64,000 nt of DNA from Nonomuraea soli (GCF_013761175.1 NZ_JACDUR010000001.1:372001-436000), one strand, 5' to 3'; counted from the first letter of the stretch, positions 36,519-46,927 are shown. The notes: a model not told the origin generated them from the letters alone. Translations and numbers: made by a program.

Positions 36519-38924
36519 GGGGTCAAGCAGCAACGGCAGCGCCAGCCCCGCGGCCACGCCCGCCAGCGCCCCGAGCAGCACCACGGGAGCCACCTGGACC
36601 AGGGTCAGCCGCCGCGCCTGCCCTGCGGTCAGGCCCAGCGTGCGCAAGAGCGTCAGCGCACCGCCGCGCTCCTTCGAGGTGATCACCAGCGCCAGGACGA
36701 CGGCCAGCGCGGCATAGCCGGCGAAGAGCAGCGTGGCCAGCAGGAACGTCGTCTGGACCAGCCCGGTCAGCGGCGCGGCGCGCATGGTGGACAGTACCTG
36801 CGAGCGCAGGGTGAGTGTGACCCCCGGCCCCAGGGCCGCGGCAAGGCGGTCACGATCCACGCCCGCTCCGCGCACGTACAGCAGGGCCGGATCGCCGAAT
36901 CGAGGGTCGGCGGGGATCACCACGACCCGGCCACCGCGCCCGGGGAAGCCCTCCAGTGGCGCGCTCGCCGACAGGGTGATCTTCCCGCCCCAGTACATCT
37001 CCAGCTCCTGGCCCACGAGCTCCGGGGGGACCAGCGCCGCGATCGCGCCCGGAGCGGCGGGTGGCAGTGCGGGCGGCGGTGCGGGCGCCCGCACAGGGGT
37101 GTCGCCGACGAGCTCGCGGAAGGCCGCCAGGTCCAGCGCCAGCACGGTGTGCTCCTGGTAGTCGGCCAGCCGGGTGCGCTTGACCTGGATCGGCACCACC
37201 CCCGTGACCCCCGGCACCCGCCGTACCCTCTCGACCGCGCCGGCGGGAAAGCCGCCGGCCGCCTCGGCCTGCGCGTCCGCCCCCACCTCCGACCAGGCCC
37301 GCCGCTCCTGCCCGTCGGCCAGCGAGGCGCTCACGCCCGCGCCGAACACGGAGACGGCCAGCGCGGGCACCAGGACCAGCACCGGCGCGGCCGACAGCAG
37401 GCGGGCGCGGGCCGCCATGACCAGCCCCAGGTACGGCACGGCGTCACGGCGCCTGGCCGCGAGCCGTACGAGAAGCAGCAGCGGCAGCGGATAGACCCGC
37501 AGGGCCGGCACCGCGCCCGCCAGCGTGATCAGCAGCGGCGCCAGCAGCACCAGCGGATCGCCGCTCAGCCCCCGCGCGCGCAGCAGGAGCAGCGCGGTGA
37601 CGCCGAGCCCGACGAGCGCGACCTCGATCGCGACGCGCACCGGCCCCGACCGGCGTCCTGCCAGGTCGCTCCGGTGTTCCGGCAGCGGGACACGATGCCG
37701 TACGGCCAGCAGCACCGCGCCGCCCGCGGCCGTCGCGAGCGCCAGGGCGGCGGGCGCGGCGTTGTGGAGCGGCACCGCGGGGCCGGGCACGAACCAGAGC
37801 ACGACCTGCGCGGCGACCGTCGCGGGCAGCGCACCCAGCGCGATCACTGCCGCCCCGCTCAGCGCGATCCCCGCCAGGGAGCAGCCGCGTGCCCGCATCA
37901 ACGACAGCGGCCGCTCCAGCCGCCGGCACAGCAGCAGCACCGCCAGCGCCAGCACTCCGGCGGCCACCAGCAGCAGCGCCCCGAGCACGAGGTAGACGAC
38001 GGCCGACGCCGAGCGCAGATCGGCCAGATAGGTCTCGATGATGCGCGGCAGGTCGGTCCTGAGCATGGAGATGGTGCCGGGCAGCTCGCTGTGGTAGCCG
38101 ATCTGGCCGCCGAACTCCGCCACACCCGCCGGGATGCCGGGGGCGGCCCGCGCGTCGGGGCGGCCGGGGTCGAGGGGGAGCACCCAGCTGTAGGTGAGCT
38201 CGACCGCCCGCCCGGCCAGGCCCGGCAGGCCCGCGTCAGGGACCAGGCCCATGACGTGCCGCTCCAGCTGGGCGTCGGGGCCCGGCGGGTAGACGTACTC
38301 GATCGCGCGGGCGCGGCGGTGGTGGTCCCAGAACCGGTCGGCCGGCGACAGCGGCTCGTAGAGCCCGGTGACCTCGACGGTGAGCGCGGACGGCGCGCCG
38401 ATGCGCAGGGTCGAGCCCACCTCGACGTGCAGTTCCTCGGCTGCCGACCGGGGCAGGCCCACCTGGACGGCCTGCTCCCCGGCTCCGGGCGGGCGCCCGG
38501 CGACCCAGCGCACGCGGTCCCGCAGAGCGGAGGCCCATACGAGGCCGAGGTAGGAGCGGCGCACGTCGGTGCCCGCCTCGATCGGGCGTGTCGGCAGCTC
38601 CAGCCGGTGGTGCCCGGCGGTGACCAGGCCGCGCAGGGAAGCGGGCAGGCGTTCGCGCAGCGACGCGTCCTCGTAGGCGAAGTCCTGGACGGTGGAGGGT
38701 GCGCGGCCGCCGCCGTAGGCGCTCATGGTGACGGTCAGGTCGGTGTGCAGGGCCGAGGCACGGCGCAGGGTGTCGGCCATGGCCGCGTCGTAGGCGCCCT
38801 CGACCGCCTTCGGCGCCCCCGACACCAGCAGGGCCGCGGCGAACAGGAGCACGCCCAGCGTCACCACGGCGCCCCGGCCGCCGCCCGCCAGGCGCAGGGC
38901 CGTGCCCAGGGGCGCCGGCCTCAT
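36492..38924 (-). CDS. FtsX-family permease, small subunit of pair B, C-terminally truncated
   Basis: 810 residues; paralogue of the pair A small subunit (shared RTLGLTAGQARRLTLVQV, VVYLVLGALLLVAAGVLALA, RVYPLPLLLLVRLAARRR). It stops after GLALPLLLDPLLILRINE, where pair A continues for about 55 residues with the last transmembrane helix and a VLRVGD end. The C-terminal FtsX module thus has three of its four helices. The stop falls at an inverted repeat (36492-36518). The frame is otherwise clean with strong GC3 bias, so the loss may be recent or tolerated. ATG overlaps the upstream stop by 4 nt. Confidence 0.82.
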   Translation of the reverse strand: MRPAPLGTALRLAGGGRGAVVTLGVLLFAAALLVSGAPKAVEGAYDAAMADTLRRASALHTDLTVTMSAYGGGRAPSTVQDFAYEDASLRERLPASLRGLVTAGHHRLELPTRPIEAGTDVRRSYLGLVWASALRDRVRWVAGRPPGAGEQAVQVGLPRSAAEELHVEVGSTLRIGAPSALTVEVTGLYEPLSPADRFWDHHRRARAIEYVYPPGPDAQLERHVMGLVPDAGLPGLAGRAVELTYSWVLPLDPGRPDARAAPGIPAGVAEFGGQIGYHSELPGTISMLRTDLPRIIETYLADLRSASAVVYLVLGALLLVAAGVLALAVLLLCRRLERPLSLMRARGCSLAGIALSGAAVIALGALPATVAAQVVLWFVPGPAVPLHNAAPAALALATAAGGAVLLAVRHRVPLPEHRSDLAGRRSGPVRVAIEVALVGLGVTALLLLRARGLSGDPLVLLAPLLITLAGAVPALRVYPLPLLLLVRLAARRRDAVPYLGLVMAARARLLSAAPVLVLVPALAVSVFGAGVSASLADGQERRAWSEVGADAQAEAAGGFPAGAVERVRRVPGVTGVVPIQVKRTRLADYQEHTVLALDLAAFRELVGDTPVRAPAPPPALPPAAPGAIAALVPPELVGQELEMYWGGKITLSASAPLEGFPGRGGRVVVIPADPRFGDPALLYVRGAGVDRDRLAAALGPGVTLTLRSQVLSTMRAAPLTGLVQTTFLLATLLFAGYAALAVVLALVITSKERGGALTLLRTLGLTAGQARRLTLVQVAPVVLLGALAGVAAGLALPLLLDPLLILRINE

Positions 38925-41900
38925 CGTTCCTCCCCGATCCGCAGCGTCCGCCCCAGCCCCGTCCTGCGCAGGCGGCGGGCGAGCGCGGCCAGCACGGCGA
39001 ACAGCACCAGCGCGATCCCGGCGAGCATCGCCAGCACGGCCCCCCACGGCAGCTCCAGCACCACGGCGGGCGTGACCTGGGCGGCCTGGCCGGTCAGCAC
39101 CATGCGCGGCACCACGTACGCCGACACGCCGGCGGCCAGCAGCGTGCCGACCACCAGCGACAGCCCCACCACGAACGCCTGCTCGACGGCCAGCAGCCCG
39201 GAGACCTGGCGGAAGCTCACGCCCATCGCCCGCAGAATGCCGAAGTCGGCGGCCCGCTCCCTGGCCGCGACGGCGGCGTTGACCAGGAATCCGAGGACGG
39301 CGAAGACCAGGGCGCCCGCGAAGCCGAGGATCAGCGCGCCCTGCAGCCCTCCGGCCAGCGGGTCGTCGCGCAGCCGCACGATCGTCTCGCCGAGCGAGAG
39401 CGCCGAGGTGTCCCATTCCGGGGTGCGGCGCACCCGCTGCAGTGCCTGGTCGCCGGTGGCCGACAACCACCACTCGCCGGTGGGCCGCACGGGATGGCCG
39501 AGCCGGTGCTGCTGCTCCTGCAAGGTCGCCAGATCCATCAGGACCACCGGCTGCTCCTGATCGGCCGAGGGCACGGCCCGCAGGACCCCGGCCACCGTGA
39601 TCTTCGCGGGCCAGCCGTCCAGCGCCAGATCCCGGCTCTGGCCGGTGGTGAGCTTGAGCGTGCCGGCCAGGCCGGCGCCGAGCACCACAGGGATGGGCGG
39701 CTCGTGCTCGTCGGTGCCGAGCCGTACGACCAGGGGGTGGGAGGCCCTGGGCACGCCGCCCGACGCGACGGAGAGCTCGAAGCCGTCGCCCATCGGCCTG
39801 ATCGACGCTTCGGGCAGCGGTGTGGCCGAGCGGAACAGCCGCGACCACTGGCCGGGCAGGCCGGAGACGGCCAGCGTGAGCCGCCCGTCGTCCTGCCCCA
39901 GCGGCACGTCGAAGGTGAGCCCCCGCAGCCCGACCGGCCCCGACAGGCGCCCGCTGCGCCCGGCCAGCAGGCCGGCGTCGAGTTCGAGCCGGTTCTCGCC
40001 CTCCTGGAGCGGGCCGAGCCGCACGTCGTGCCAGACGCCCTGGCCGTCCACGAGCGTGGCCCTGAGCCTGACGGAGTCGCGGCCCCGGACCCGTACGGAG
40101 AACACGAGCCGTCCACCGGGCATGGGCAGCAGCCGCGGCTCGGGACGGCCCGCCCGCAACGCCGCGCCGAGCTGGGCGAGGCCGCGGTCGCCCAGGTCGG
40201 GGCGGAGCTTCATGACCTGCTCCAGCCGGTCCGCGTCCAGGGCGAGCACGGCGGTGTACAGGCCCGACATCTCCAGGCCGCCGCGATGGGCCGGGCTGAG
40301 CGCCGTGACACCGGGCAGTCCGGCGAAGGACGCGCCGCGCCCGAGCGGTCCGAGCTCCTGGCCGTCGGGCGATCCGGTCAGCCGCAGGTCGGCGCCGACC
40401 GCGTGGGAGGCCTGGTCCACCTGCGAGGCCCGCCAGGTCGCGGTGGTGGCCAGGGAGACCACGCCGATCGCGACGGCCATGGTGATCAGGAGCGCGGGCC
40501 CGGCGTAGCGTGCCGGGCGGCGGCTGACCTGCCACGCGCCGAGCGCGGGCGCCAGGCCGGGCCGCTTCGAGGTGACCCGTTCGGCGATCCTCGAGATCCT
40601 GGGCACCAGCCGCAGGCCCAGTAGGCCGCCGGTGAGCAGGGCGAGCGCGGGCCCGGTGACGATCAGCGGATCGATGCCGAGCTCGCCCGCGGCCGTCGAG
40701 GTGACCGGCGCGCCGTACCTCTGCAACTGCCACAACGCCAGCGCGGCCACCACGAGCAGCACCACGTCCGCGCCCGCCCGCTGGAGCAGGCCGCGCTCGC
40801 CGCGTGAGGTCTGCACCTCGACGTAGGTGCGGCGGGCGCCGGCCAGCGTGGGCAGCACGAGCAGGACGGCACAGGCCAGCGCGACGGCGCCCGACAGCAG
40901 GAAGGCCCGCGGGCCCGGCACCGGTTCGAGGCTCACGCCGGTGGCGTGGATCCACGGCAGACCGGCGACCAGCGCGATCAGCGGCGGCCCGAGGAACGGC
41001 GCGACCACGGCGCAGGGCAGTGCCACCAGCAGAGCCTCGCCCGCCGTCAGCAGCGACAACCGCACCGTTCCCGCGCCGCGCGCCCGCAACAGCGCCACCT
41101 CCATGCGCCGGTGGCCGGCCAGCAGCCTGGCGGTGAACATCAGCGCGTACGCCGACAGCAACAGCAGCTGCAGCACCGGAATGAGCATGGTGGAGCGGGC
41201 CACGAGCGCGGCGGTGCGCAACTGGGTGAGGGTCTCGGGCAGGCGGGAGGCGACGCCGCACCGCTGGCATCCCTGCGCGGCCAGGCGCTGCTTGAGCGCG
41301 GCGACGCGCTCCGCCAGCGGACCCAGCGCCGCCGGCGGCAGGCCGCGCAGGTCGGGGACGGTCGTCCAGGTGGGCGTGACCAGGCCGGTGAAGTGCCGCT
41401 GGAAGGCCTGCCTGGTGACCATGAGCGGGCCGTGGGTGGTGTAGCTGCCGTACGACACGCCTCGCACCAGCATCGCCTCGGACCGCCAGCGTTCGCTGGA
41501 GGGGTCGTCGAGCTGGAAGACGCCGGTGACGCGCACCTTCACGCCGGTGTGATCGAGGCGGTTCTCGGTCGTGAACACCTGGCCGGGCACGAGGTCGAGC
41601 GCCTCGGCGACGGGACGCGAGACGGCGGCCTCGACCATGGGCCCGGGGGAGGGCCAGCGGCCCGCGATCAGCCTGGCGTGCTCGGCGAGCTGGTCGTTGG
41701 TGGCGAAGACCAGCAGGTCGGGATGCTTGCGGTCCTCCTGGCCCGGGACCACGAAGGAGCCGGAGGTCGCGCTGAGATACGTCGCGGCCCTGCCGTAGAG
41801 CGAGGCGTTCGTCGCGCGGATCAGCTCGTCGACGGCGGTGAAGTCCGCGGACCTGACCGGGCTGGTGACGGTGGTCGACGTCGAGGTCAGCGAAGCGGTG

Positions 41901-42058
41901 GCCAGCGCCCGCTCGACGCCCGCCTCGACGACCGAGGAGGCGAACATCGCCAGCGCCACGAGGGTCGTGGTGGCCAGCAGGATGGCGCCGAAGGCGGCAG
42001 CGAGGAGTAAGGGTTCGTCACGTGCCCGCGTCACCACCAGCCCCCGCATGCGGCCCAT
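38921..42058 (-). CDS. Large FtsX-family permease, large subunit of pair B
   Basis: 1045 residues (1042 if the ATG at 42049, which aligns better with the pair A start MRG, is used). Same layout as the pair A large subunit: N-terminal helix (LLLAAAFGAILLATTTLVAL), extracytoplasmic CxxC (QGCQRCGV), LIPVLQLLLLSAYALMFTAR, and C-terminal LGFAGALVFAVLGFLVNAAV with LRAMGVSFRQVSGLLAVEQ, ending GRTLRIGEER. It is the first gene of the array in transcription order. The close match over the whole length argues for duplication of a two-gene unit. Confidence 0.88.
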   Translation of the reverse strand: MGRMRGLVVTRARDEPLLLAAAFGAILLATTTLVALAMFASSVVEAGVERALATASLTSTSTTVTSPVRSADFTAVDELIRATNASLYGRAATYLSATSGSFVVPGQEDRKHPDLLVFATNDQLAEHARLIAGRWPSPGPMVEAAVSRPVAEALDLVPGQVFTTENRLDHTGVKVRVTGVFQLDDPSSERWRSEAMLVRGVSYGSYTTHGPLMVTRQAFQRHFTGLVTPTWTTVPDLRGLPPAALGPLAERVAALKQRLAAQGCQRCGVASRLPETLTQLRTAALVARSTMLIPVLQLLLLSAYALMFTARLLAGHRRMEVALLRARGAGTVRLSLLTAGEALLVALPCAVVAPFLGPPLIALVAGLPWIHATGVSLEPVPGPRAFLLSGAVALACAVLLVLPTLAGARRTYVEVQTSRGERGLLQRAGADVVLLVVAALALWQLQRYGAPVTSTAAGELGIDPLIVTGPALALLTGGLLGLRLVPRISRIAERVTSKRPGLAPALGAWQVSRRPARYAGPALLITMAVAIGVVSLATTATWRASQVDQASHAVGADLRLTGSPDGQELGPLGRGASFAGLPGVTALSPAHRGGLEMSGLYTAVLALDADRLEQVMKLRPDLGDRGLAQLGAALRAGRPEPRLLPMPGGRLVFSVRVRGRDSVRLRATLVDGQGVWHDVRLGPLQEGENRLELDAGLLAGRSGRLSGPVGLRGLTFDVPLGQDDGRLTLAVSGLPGQWSRLFRSATPLPEASIRPMGDGFELSVASGGVPRASHPLVVRLGTDEHEPPIPVVLGAGLAGTLKLTTGQSRDLALDGWPAKITVAGVLRAVPSADQEQPVVLMDLATLQEQQHRLGHPVRPTGEWWLSATGDQALQRVRRTPEWDTSALSLGETIVRLRDDPLAGGLQGALILGFAGALVFAVLGFLVNAAVAARERAADFGILRAMGVSFRQVSGLLAVEQAFVVGLSLVVGTLLAAGVSAYVVPRMVLTGQAAQVTPAVVLELPWGAVLAMLAGIALVLFAVLAALARRLRRTGLGRTLRIGEER

Positions 42059-42145
42059 GCTCAGCGGAACGAAGTACGGCGGGCAAGAGTCCTTGATCGA
42101 CTCGAGACCCTAGTGTGATCGTCCGGAAACGCGGCCGGGCACGCG

Positions 42146-42178
42146 AAAACGCCGCACCCCGTCCCAGGGCGCGGCGTT
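42146..42178 (-). terminator. Terminator of rpsT
   Basis: On the minus strand AACGCCGC + GCCC pairs with GGGG + TGCGGCGTT around a short loop and is followed by TTTTC; it starts 13 nt past the rpsT stop. Confidence 0.8.
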
Positions 42179-42190
42179 CGGCGTGGTGCT

Positions 42191-42463
42191 CTACTTGGCG
42201 GCGGCCAGAGCGGCGGCCTGCTTGGCGATCGCCGACTTGCGGTTGGCGGCCTGGTTCTTGTGGATGACGCCCTTGCTGGCAGCCTTGTCGAGCTGGCGGG
42301 CGGCGGCGCGCTGCGCGGCCACGGTGGCCTCGACGTCGCCGGACTCGGCGGCCTCGCGGAACTTGCGGACGGCAGTCTTCAGCGAAGACTTGACGGCCTT
42401 GTTGCGCAGGCGAGCCTTCTCGTTCTGCTTGTTGCGCTTGATCTGGGACTTGATGTTCGCCAC
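42191..42463 (-). CDS. rpsT: 30S ribosomal protein S20
   Basis: 90 residues. GTG 42463 gives [20 protein letters not shown], the S20 start, with GAGG 7 nt upstream; the rest is a Lys/Arg/Ala-rich three-helix bundle ([47 protein letters not shown]). It binds 16S rRNA early in 30S assembly. A clear hairpin terminator follows. Its place between holA and lepA is usual in actinobacteria apart from the ABC array. Confidence 0.97.
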   Translation of the reverse strand: MANIKSQIKRNKQNEKARLRNKAVKSSLKTAVRKFREAAESGDVEATVAAQRAAARQLDKAASKGVIHKNQAANRKSAIAKQAAALAAAK

Positions 42464-42545
42464 GAAGAAGCCTCGGTGAAAGTCTGAGTGTTGGATGGGA
42501 CGCGCGGGCTCACGAGAGAGGGCGCGCCACACGCAGTTGTTCAGG

Positions 42546-43541
42546 TTACCAAACCTGGAGAGCCGGCCGGAACCACTGTTCAGTGTACTCGTGCCAGTCC
42601 TGTTCGGTGGCCGCGAAATCCACATAGAGGGCCAGACCGTAGCGATCGCGCCTGCCATGGGCGCTCAGCGCGAGCCTGGCCGCCCTCGCGGCGGTCGCCA
42701 CACTCTCGGAGGCGTCGGACCAGGCGAAGGCGTGATCATGGTAGGCGGGAGCGCCGATGAGCAGGAGCTTGTCCTGCGGGACCAGGTCCAGGGCACGTTC
42801 CGCCTGCCGGACGACATGGCCGCCGTAGAGGGACTCGGCCGGCATGAAGGAGTCGTAGGTCATGATCGCCACCTGGTCGACACGCTCGACGACCTCGGAG
42901 AAGTAGCCGGGCGACCAATACTTGTCATGACTTATCGTGACCCGGGCGGCCAGACGCATGCCGGGATACGGCTCGATCTGCGGCGTCGAGGTGGACAGCA
43001 GCTTCGTGTGCGCACGCGTGCGCTCCAGCAGGTCCAGGAACTCGGCGTCGCCGTCGCCGATCGGCTCGAAGTTGTAGTGGATGCCGTCGAATCCCAGGGC
43101 CATCGTGCGCTGGACGCCGGTGAGGATGTTCGTCCTGGTGGCCGGGTCGTCCAGGTCGAGGATGCCGTCCACCGCCTGGCCCAGCCACGCGGAGACCCTC
43201 AGGCCATGCCTCCTCGCCGCGGTCGTGAAGACCTGGGTCTGCGGCTCCAGATCCAGTGTGCCGTCGGGGTTGAACGGGCCCGTGTGGACGTAGAGGTCCT
43301 TGATTCCGGTACGGCTCAGCCGTACGGCCAGATCGTCGACGTCCGCCTCGGATTTCCGGCCATCCACCCACATATGGCCCAGCCACAGAGCGTCGTTGCC
43401 GGTGCTCTTCGCCCAGTCCTCCGGGGCGCCGGTAAACTTGACGTGGTGAGTGCCGGCGACCAGCCCGGCCAGCAACACCACGAGCGCGGCGGCGAGCGCG
43501 ACAAGGCGCAGGCCGCGGCGGACGACGGTCCGGGAAACCAT
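42546..43541 (-). CDS. GH18-like TIM-barrel protein, membrane anchored
   Basis: 331 residues. N-terminal anchor or signal ([18 protein letters not shown]), then a glycoside-hydrolase-18-like barrel: [21 protein letters not shown], the strand-4 motif [10 protein letters not shown] whose Glu fits the GH18 catalytic acid (the middle Asp residues of DxxDxDxE are replaced), VAIMTYDSF and [13 protein letters not shown] degenerate or unusual-substrate GH18 relative acting outside the membrane. Its start is only 14 bp from the divergent lepA start. Confidence 0.65.
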   Translation of the reverse strand: MVSRTVVRRGLRLVALAAALVVLLAGLVAGTHHVKFTGAPEDWAKSTGNDALWLGHMWVDGRKSEADVDDLAVRLSRTGIKDLYVHTGPFNPDGTLDLEPQTQVFTTAARRHGLRVSAWLGQAVDGILDLDDPATRTNILTGVQRTMALGFDGIHYNFEPIGDGDAEFLDLLERTRAHTKLLSTSTPQIEPYPGMRLAARVTISHDKYWSPGYFSEVVERVDQVAIMTYDSFMPAESLYGGHVVRQAERALDLVPQDKLLLIGAPAYHDHAFAWSDASESVATAARAARLALSAHGRRDRYGLALYVDFAATEQDWHEYTEQWFRPALQVW

Positions 43542-43555
43542 CCGGACATGTCACC

Positions 43556-45430
43556 ATGGATTTGACGTTGAGCTCAACCCTGTCGAAACGGACCCCGGTG
43601 CGCATTCAGCCTGGCCAGACTGACCCCGCGTTGATTCGCAACTTCTGCATCATCGCGCACATCGACCACGGCAAGTCGACCCTTGCCGACCGGATGCTGC
43701 AGATCACCGGTGTGGTCGACGACCGCTCCATGCGCGCGCAGTACCTCGACAGGATGGACATCGAGCGTGAGCGCGGCATCACCATCAAGTCGCAGGCCGT
43801 GCGCCTGCCGTGGGACGGCCACGTCCTCAACATGATCGACACGCCGGGCCACGTCGACTTCACCTACGAGGTCTCGCGCTCGCTGCAGGCGTGCGAGGGC
43901 GCGATCCTGCTGGTCGACGCCGCGCAGGGCATCGAGGCGCAGACCCTGGCCAACCTGTACCTGGCCATGAACAACGATCTGCACATCATCCCGGTGCTCA
44001 ACAAGATCGACCTGCCGGCCGCCCAGCCCGAGAAGTTCGCCGAGGAGATCGCCGGCCTCATCGGCTGCGACCCCTCCGAGGTGCTGAAGGTCTCGGGCAA
44101 GACCGGAGTGGGCGTGCCCGAGCTGCTCGACCACGTCGTCCAGACCGTGCCGGCGCCCGTCGGCGACGCCGACGCCGCCGCCCGCGCGCTGATCTTCGAC
44201 TCGGTCTACGACACCTACCGCGGCGTCGTCACCTACGTCCGGGTCATGGACGGCCATCTCGGCAAGCGCGAGCGCATCCTCATGATGTCGACCCAGGCCC
44301 AGCACGAGACGCTCGAGATCGGCGTCATCTCGCCCGAGCCGAAGATCTCCGACCAGGGCCTCGGCGTCGGCGAGGTCGGCTACCTCATCACCGGCGTGAA
44401 GGACGTGCGCCAGTCGCGGGTGGGTGACACCGTCACCACCGCGGTCCGCGGCGCCCAGGAGCCCCTGGCCGGCTACGAGCACCCCAAGCCGATGGTCTTC
44501 TCCGGCCTCTACCCGATCGACGGCGACGAGTACCCCGAGCTGCGCGAGGCGCTCGACAAGCTCCAGCTCAACGACGCCGCGCTGGTCTACGAGCCCGAGA
44601 CCTCTGCCGCGCTCGGCTTCGGCTTCCGCGTCGGCTTCCTCGGCCTGCTCCACATGGAGATCGTGCGCGAGCGGCTCGAGCGCGAGTTCGGCCTGTCGCT
44701 GATCTCCACGGCGCCCAACGTCGTCTACCGGGTCGTCATGGAGGACGGCAAGGAGCTGACCGTCACCAACCCCTCCGAGTTCCCCACCGGCGGCAAGATC
44801 GCCGAGGTCTACGAGCCGGTCACCAAGTCCACCATCCTGGCGCCCGCCGAGTTCATCGGCGCGATCATGGAGATCTGCCAGGGCCGCCGCGGCCAGCTGC
44901 AGGGCATGGACTACCTGTCGGAGGACCGGGTCGAGATCCGCTACACCCTGCCGCTCGGCGAGATCATCTTCGACTTCTTCGACCAGCTCAAGTCGCGCAC
45001 CAGGGGCTACGCCTCGCTCGACTACGAGCCCGCGGGAGAGCAGGCGTCCGAGCTGGTCAAGGTCGACATCCTGCTCCAGGGCGAGGCCGTCGACGCCTTC
45101 TCGGCCATCGTCCACAAGGACAAGGCCTACACCTACGGCGTCGACATGGCCAAGAAGCTCAAGGACCTCATTCCCCGGCAGCAGTACGAAGTGCCGATCC
45201 AGGCCGCCATCGGCGCCCGGGTCATCGCGCGCGAGAACATCCGGGCCATCCGCAAGGACGTTCTGGCCAAGTGCTACGGCGGCGACATCACCCGTAAGCG
45301 CAAGCTGCTGGAGAAGCAGAAGGAAGGCAAGAAGCGCATGAAGATGGTCGGGCGCGTGGAGGTGCCCCAGGAGGCCTTCGTCGCGGCGCTGTCGACCGAA
45401 TCCTCCGCCGACAAGGCCGCCAAGAAGTAG
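43556..45430 (+). CDS. lepA: Elongation factor 4
   Basis: 624 residues. GTPase domain with [15 protein letters not shown] (34-48), [16 protein letters not shown] and [13 protein letters not shown]-like domains II and III, and the LepA-specific C-terminal domain ending in [20 protein letters not shown] and [16 protein letters not shown]. It back-translocates or rescues stalled ribosomes. ATG 43556 is annotated, but the conserved part begins at [11 protein letters not shown] and GTG 43598 is an alternative start. It ends 4 bp from the convergent phnE. Confidence 0.97.
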   Translation: MDLTLSSTLSKRTPVRIQPGQTDPALIRNFCIIAHIDHGKSTLADRMLQITGVVDDRSMRAQYLDRMDIERERGITIKSQAVRLPWDGHVLNMIDTPGHVDFTYEVSRSLQACEGAILLVDAAQGIEAQTLANLYLAMNNDLHIIPVLNKIDLPAAQPEKFAEEIAGLIGCDPSEVLKVSGKTGVGVPELLDHVVQTVPAPVGDADAAARALIFDSVYDTYRGVVTYVRVMDGHLGKRERILMMSTQAQHETLEIGVISPEPKISDQGLGVGEVGYLITGVKDVRQSRVGDTVTTAVRGAQEPLAGYEHPKPMVFSGLYPIDGDEYPELREALDKLQLNDAALVYEPETSAALGFGFRVGFLGLLHMEIVRERLEREFGLSLISTAPNVVYRVVMEDGKELTVTNPSEFPTGGKIAEVYEPVTKSTILAPAEFIGAIMEICQGRRGQLQGMDYLSEDRVEIRYTLPLGEIIFDFFDQLKSRTRGYASLDYEPAGEQASELVKVDILLQGEAVDAFSAIVHKDKAYTYGVDMAKKLKDLIPRQQYEVPIQAAIGARVIARENIRAIRKDVLAKCYGGDITRKRKLLEKQKEGKKRMKMVGRVEVPQEAFVAALSTESSADKAAKK

Positions 45431-45434
45431 TCCC

Positions 45435-46226
45435 TCACGCGCCGATACGCCGCCGGACCAGCGCCGACAGCTGGTCCACGGCGACCACCAGCACCAGCAC
45501 CACCAGCAGGTGGGTGACCATCTCGTCGAACCTGAACAGCTTGATCGACTGGTTGACGAGGAAGCCGATGCCGCCCGCGCCGACCAGGCCGAGCACCAGC
45601 GACGAGCGCACGTTGACGTCGAGGCGGTAGAGCAGCAGGCCCAGACACTGCGGCAGGGCCGCGGGCAGCACCGCGTGCGCCGCCACCTGCACGCGTGAGG
45701 CGCCGTTGGTGCGCAGCGCGTCGCGCGGGCCCAGGTCGATCTCCTCCATGGCCTCGGCCCAGAGCTTGCCCATGACACCGGTGTTGTGGAAGATCAGCGC
45801 CAGCACCCCCGCGAACGGGCCCAGCCCCACCGCGGTCACGAAGACCAGGGCGAACACCACGTCCGGCACGGCACGCAGGAACGACAACACGGTCCGCGCC
45901 GCCTGGTAGACCCAGCCGCCCGAGGTCGTGGTGCGGGCGGCCAGGACGGCCAGCACCAGCGCGGACGGCACGGACAGGGTGGTGCCGAGCAGGCCGATGT
46001 AGAGGGTGACCAGGGCCGCCTCCACCGCCGCGCCGAGCACCTCGCCCGACAGGTCGGGCGGCAGCGCCTGACCCAGGAAGTCGGCCATGCCCGCCCAGCC
46101 CTGGACCAGGGCGGCGGGGGAGAACTCCGTCGCCTCCCAGGCCAGCACGTGCACGGCGACCAGCGCCACGGTGACGGTGGCGGTGACCAGGGTGACGGGG
46201 CGCCGCCTGGGCGGGGTGAGCGTCAT
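45435..46226 (-). CDS. phnE: Phosphonate ABC transporter permease
   Basis: 263 residues with about six transmembrane helices and a BPD permease signature: ALRTNGASRVQVAAHAVLPA, with LRAVPDVVFALVF and LGLVGAGGIGFLVNQSI as in PhnE. It forms the membrane channel for the PhnC ATPase and PhnD binding protein. The ATG overlaps the phnC stop by 4 nt. It is the last gene of the minus-strand phosphonate operon. Confidence 0.92.
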   Translation of the reverse strand: MTLTPPRRRPVTLVTATVTVALVAVHVLAWEATEFSPAALVQGWAGMADFLGQALPPDLSGEVLGAAVEAALVTLYIGLLGTTLSVPSALVLAVLAARTTTSGGWVYQAARTVLSFLRAVPDVVFALVFVTAVGLGPFAGVLALIFHNTGVMGKLWAEAMEEIDLGPRDALRTNGASRVQVAAHAVLPAALPQCLGLLLYRLDVNVRSSLVLGLVGAGGIGFLVNQSIKLFRFDEMVTHLLVVLVLVVAVDQLSALVRRRIGA

Positions 46227-46927
46227 GCGGCCGCCCCTTGCTCGCCGTACAGGAAGTCGAGGTCCGCGGGATTCAGCCCGGCGGCGCGCTCGTCCAGCGT
46301 GACCCGGCCGGCACGCAGGCCCACGACGCGGTCCGCGTGCCGTACGGCCAGGCCCGGCTGGTGCAGCACCGCCGCGACGGCCAGGCCACCCGTCCTGGCC
46401 AGGTCGGCCAGGAGCGCCACCACCTGCTCGGCCGCCGACGGGTCCAGCGCCGACACCGGCTCGTCGGCCAGCAGCACCGAGGCGCGCTGGCACAACGCGC
46501 GGGCGATGGCGACCCGCTGCTGCTGGCCGCCCGACAGCCTGCCCGCCCGATCGGCGGCCCGGCCGGCCAGGCCCACCCGGTCCAGGCAGGCCATGGCCTC
46601 CTCGCGCAGCTCGCGCGGGAAGAGCAGGGGATGCAGCGACCGGCGCAGCGGCAGCCGCCCGAGCGCCCCGGCGCTCACGTTGTCGATCACGGTACGGCGC
46701 GGCACCAGATGGATCTGCTGGAAGACCATCGCGGCGCGTGAGCCGGTCTCGATCGTGCCGCCGTCGGCCTGCTCCAGGCCGACGACGCAGCGCAGCGCCG
46801 TGGACTTGCCCGAACCGTTGGCGCCGAGCAGGACCACGAACTCCCCGGGGGCCACGTCCAGGTCGAACCCGTCGAGAACGGTCCGCCCGCCGTACGCCTT
46901 GCGCAGCCCCCTGATCCGCAGGCTCAT
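46223..46927 (-). CDS. phnC: Phosphonate ABC transporter ATPase
   Basis: 234 residues. Walker A GANGSGKSTALR, Q-loop VFQQIHLVPRRTVIDNV, signature LSGGQQQRVAIARAL, Walker B VLLADEPVSALDP; the IHLVPR segment and spacing agree with PhnC. It powers uptake together with PhnE and PhnD. Start and stop both overlap neighbours by 4 nt. Confidence 0.93.
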   Translation of the reverse strand: MSLRIRGLRKAYGGRTVLDGFDLDVAPGEFVVLLGANGSGKSTALRCVVGLEQADGGTIETGSRAAMVFQQIHLVPRRTVIDNVSAGALGRLPLRRSLHPLLFPRELREEAMACLDRVGLAGRAADRAGRLSGGQQQRVAIARALCQRASVLLADEPVSALDPSAAEQVVALLADLARTGGLAVAAVLHQPGLAVRHADRVVGLRAGRVTLDERAAGLNPADLDFLYGEQGAAA

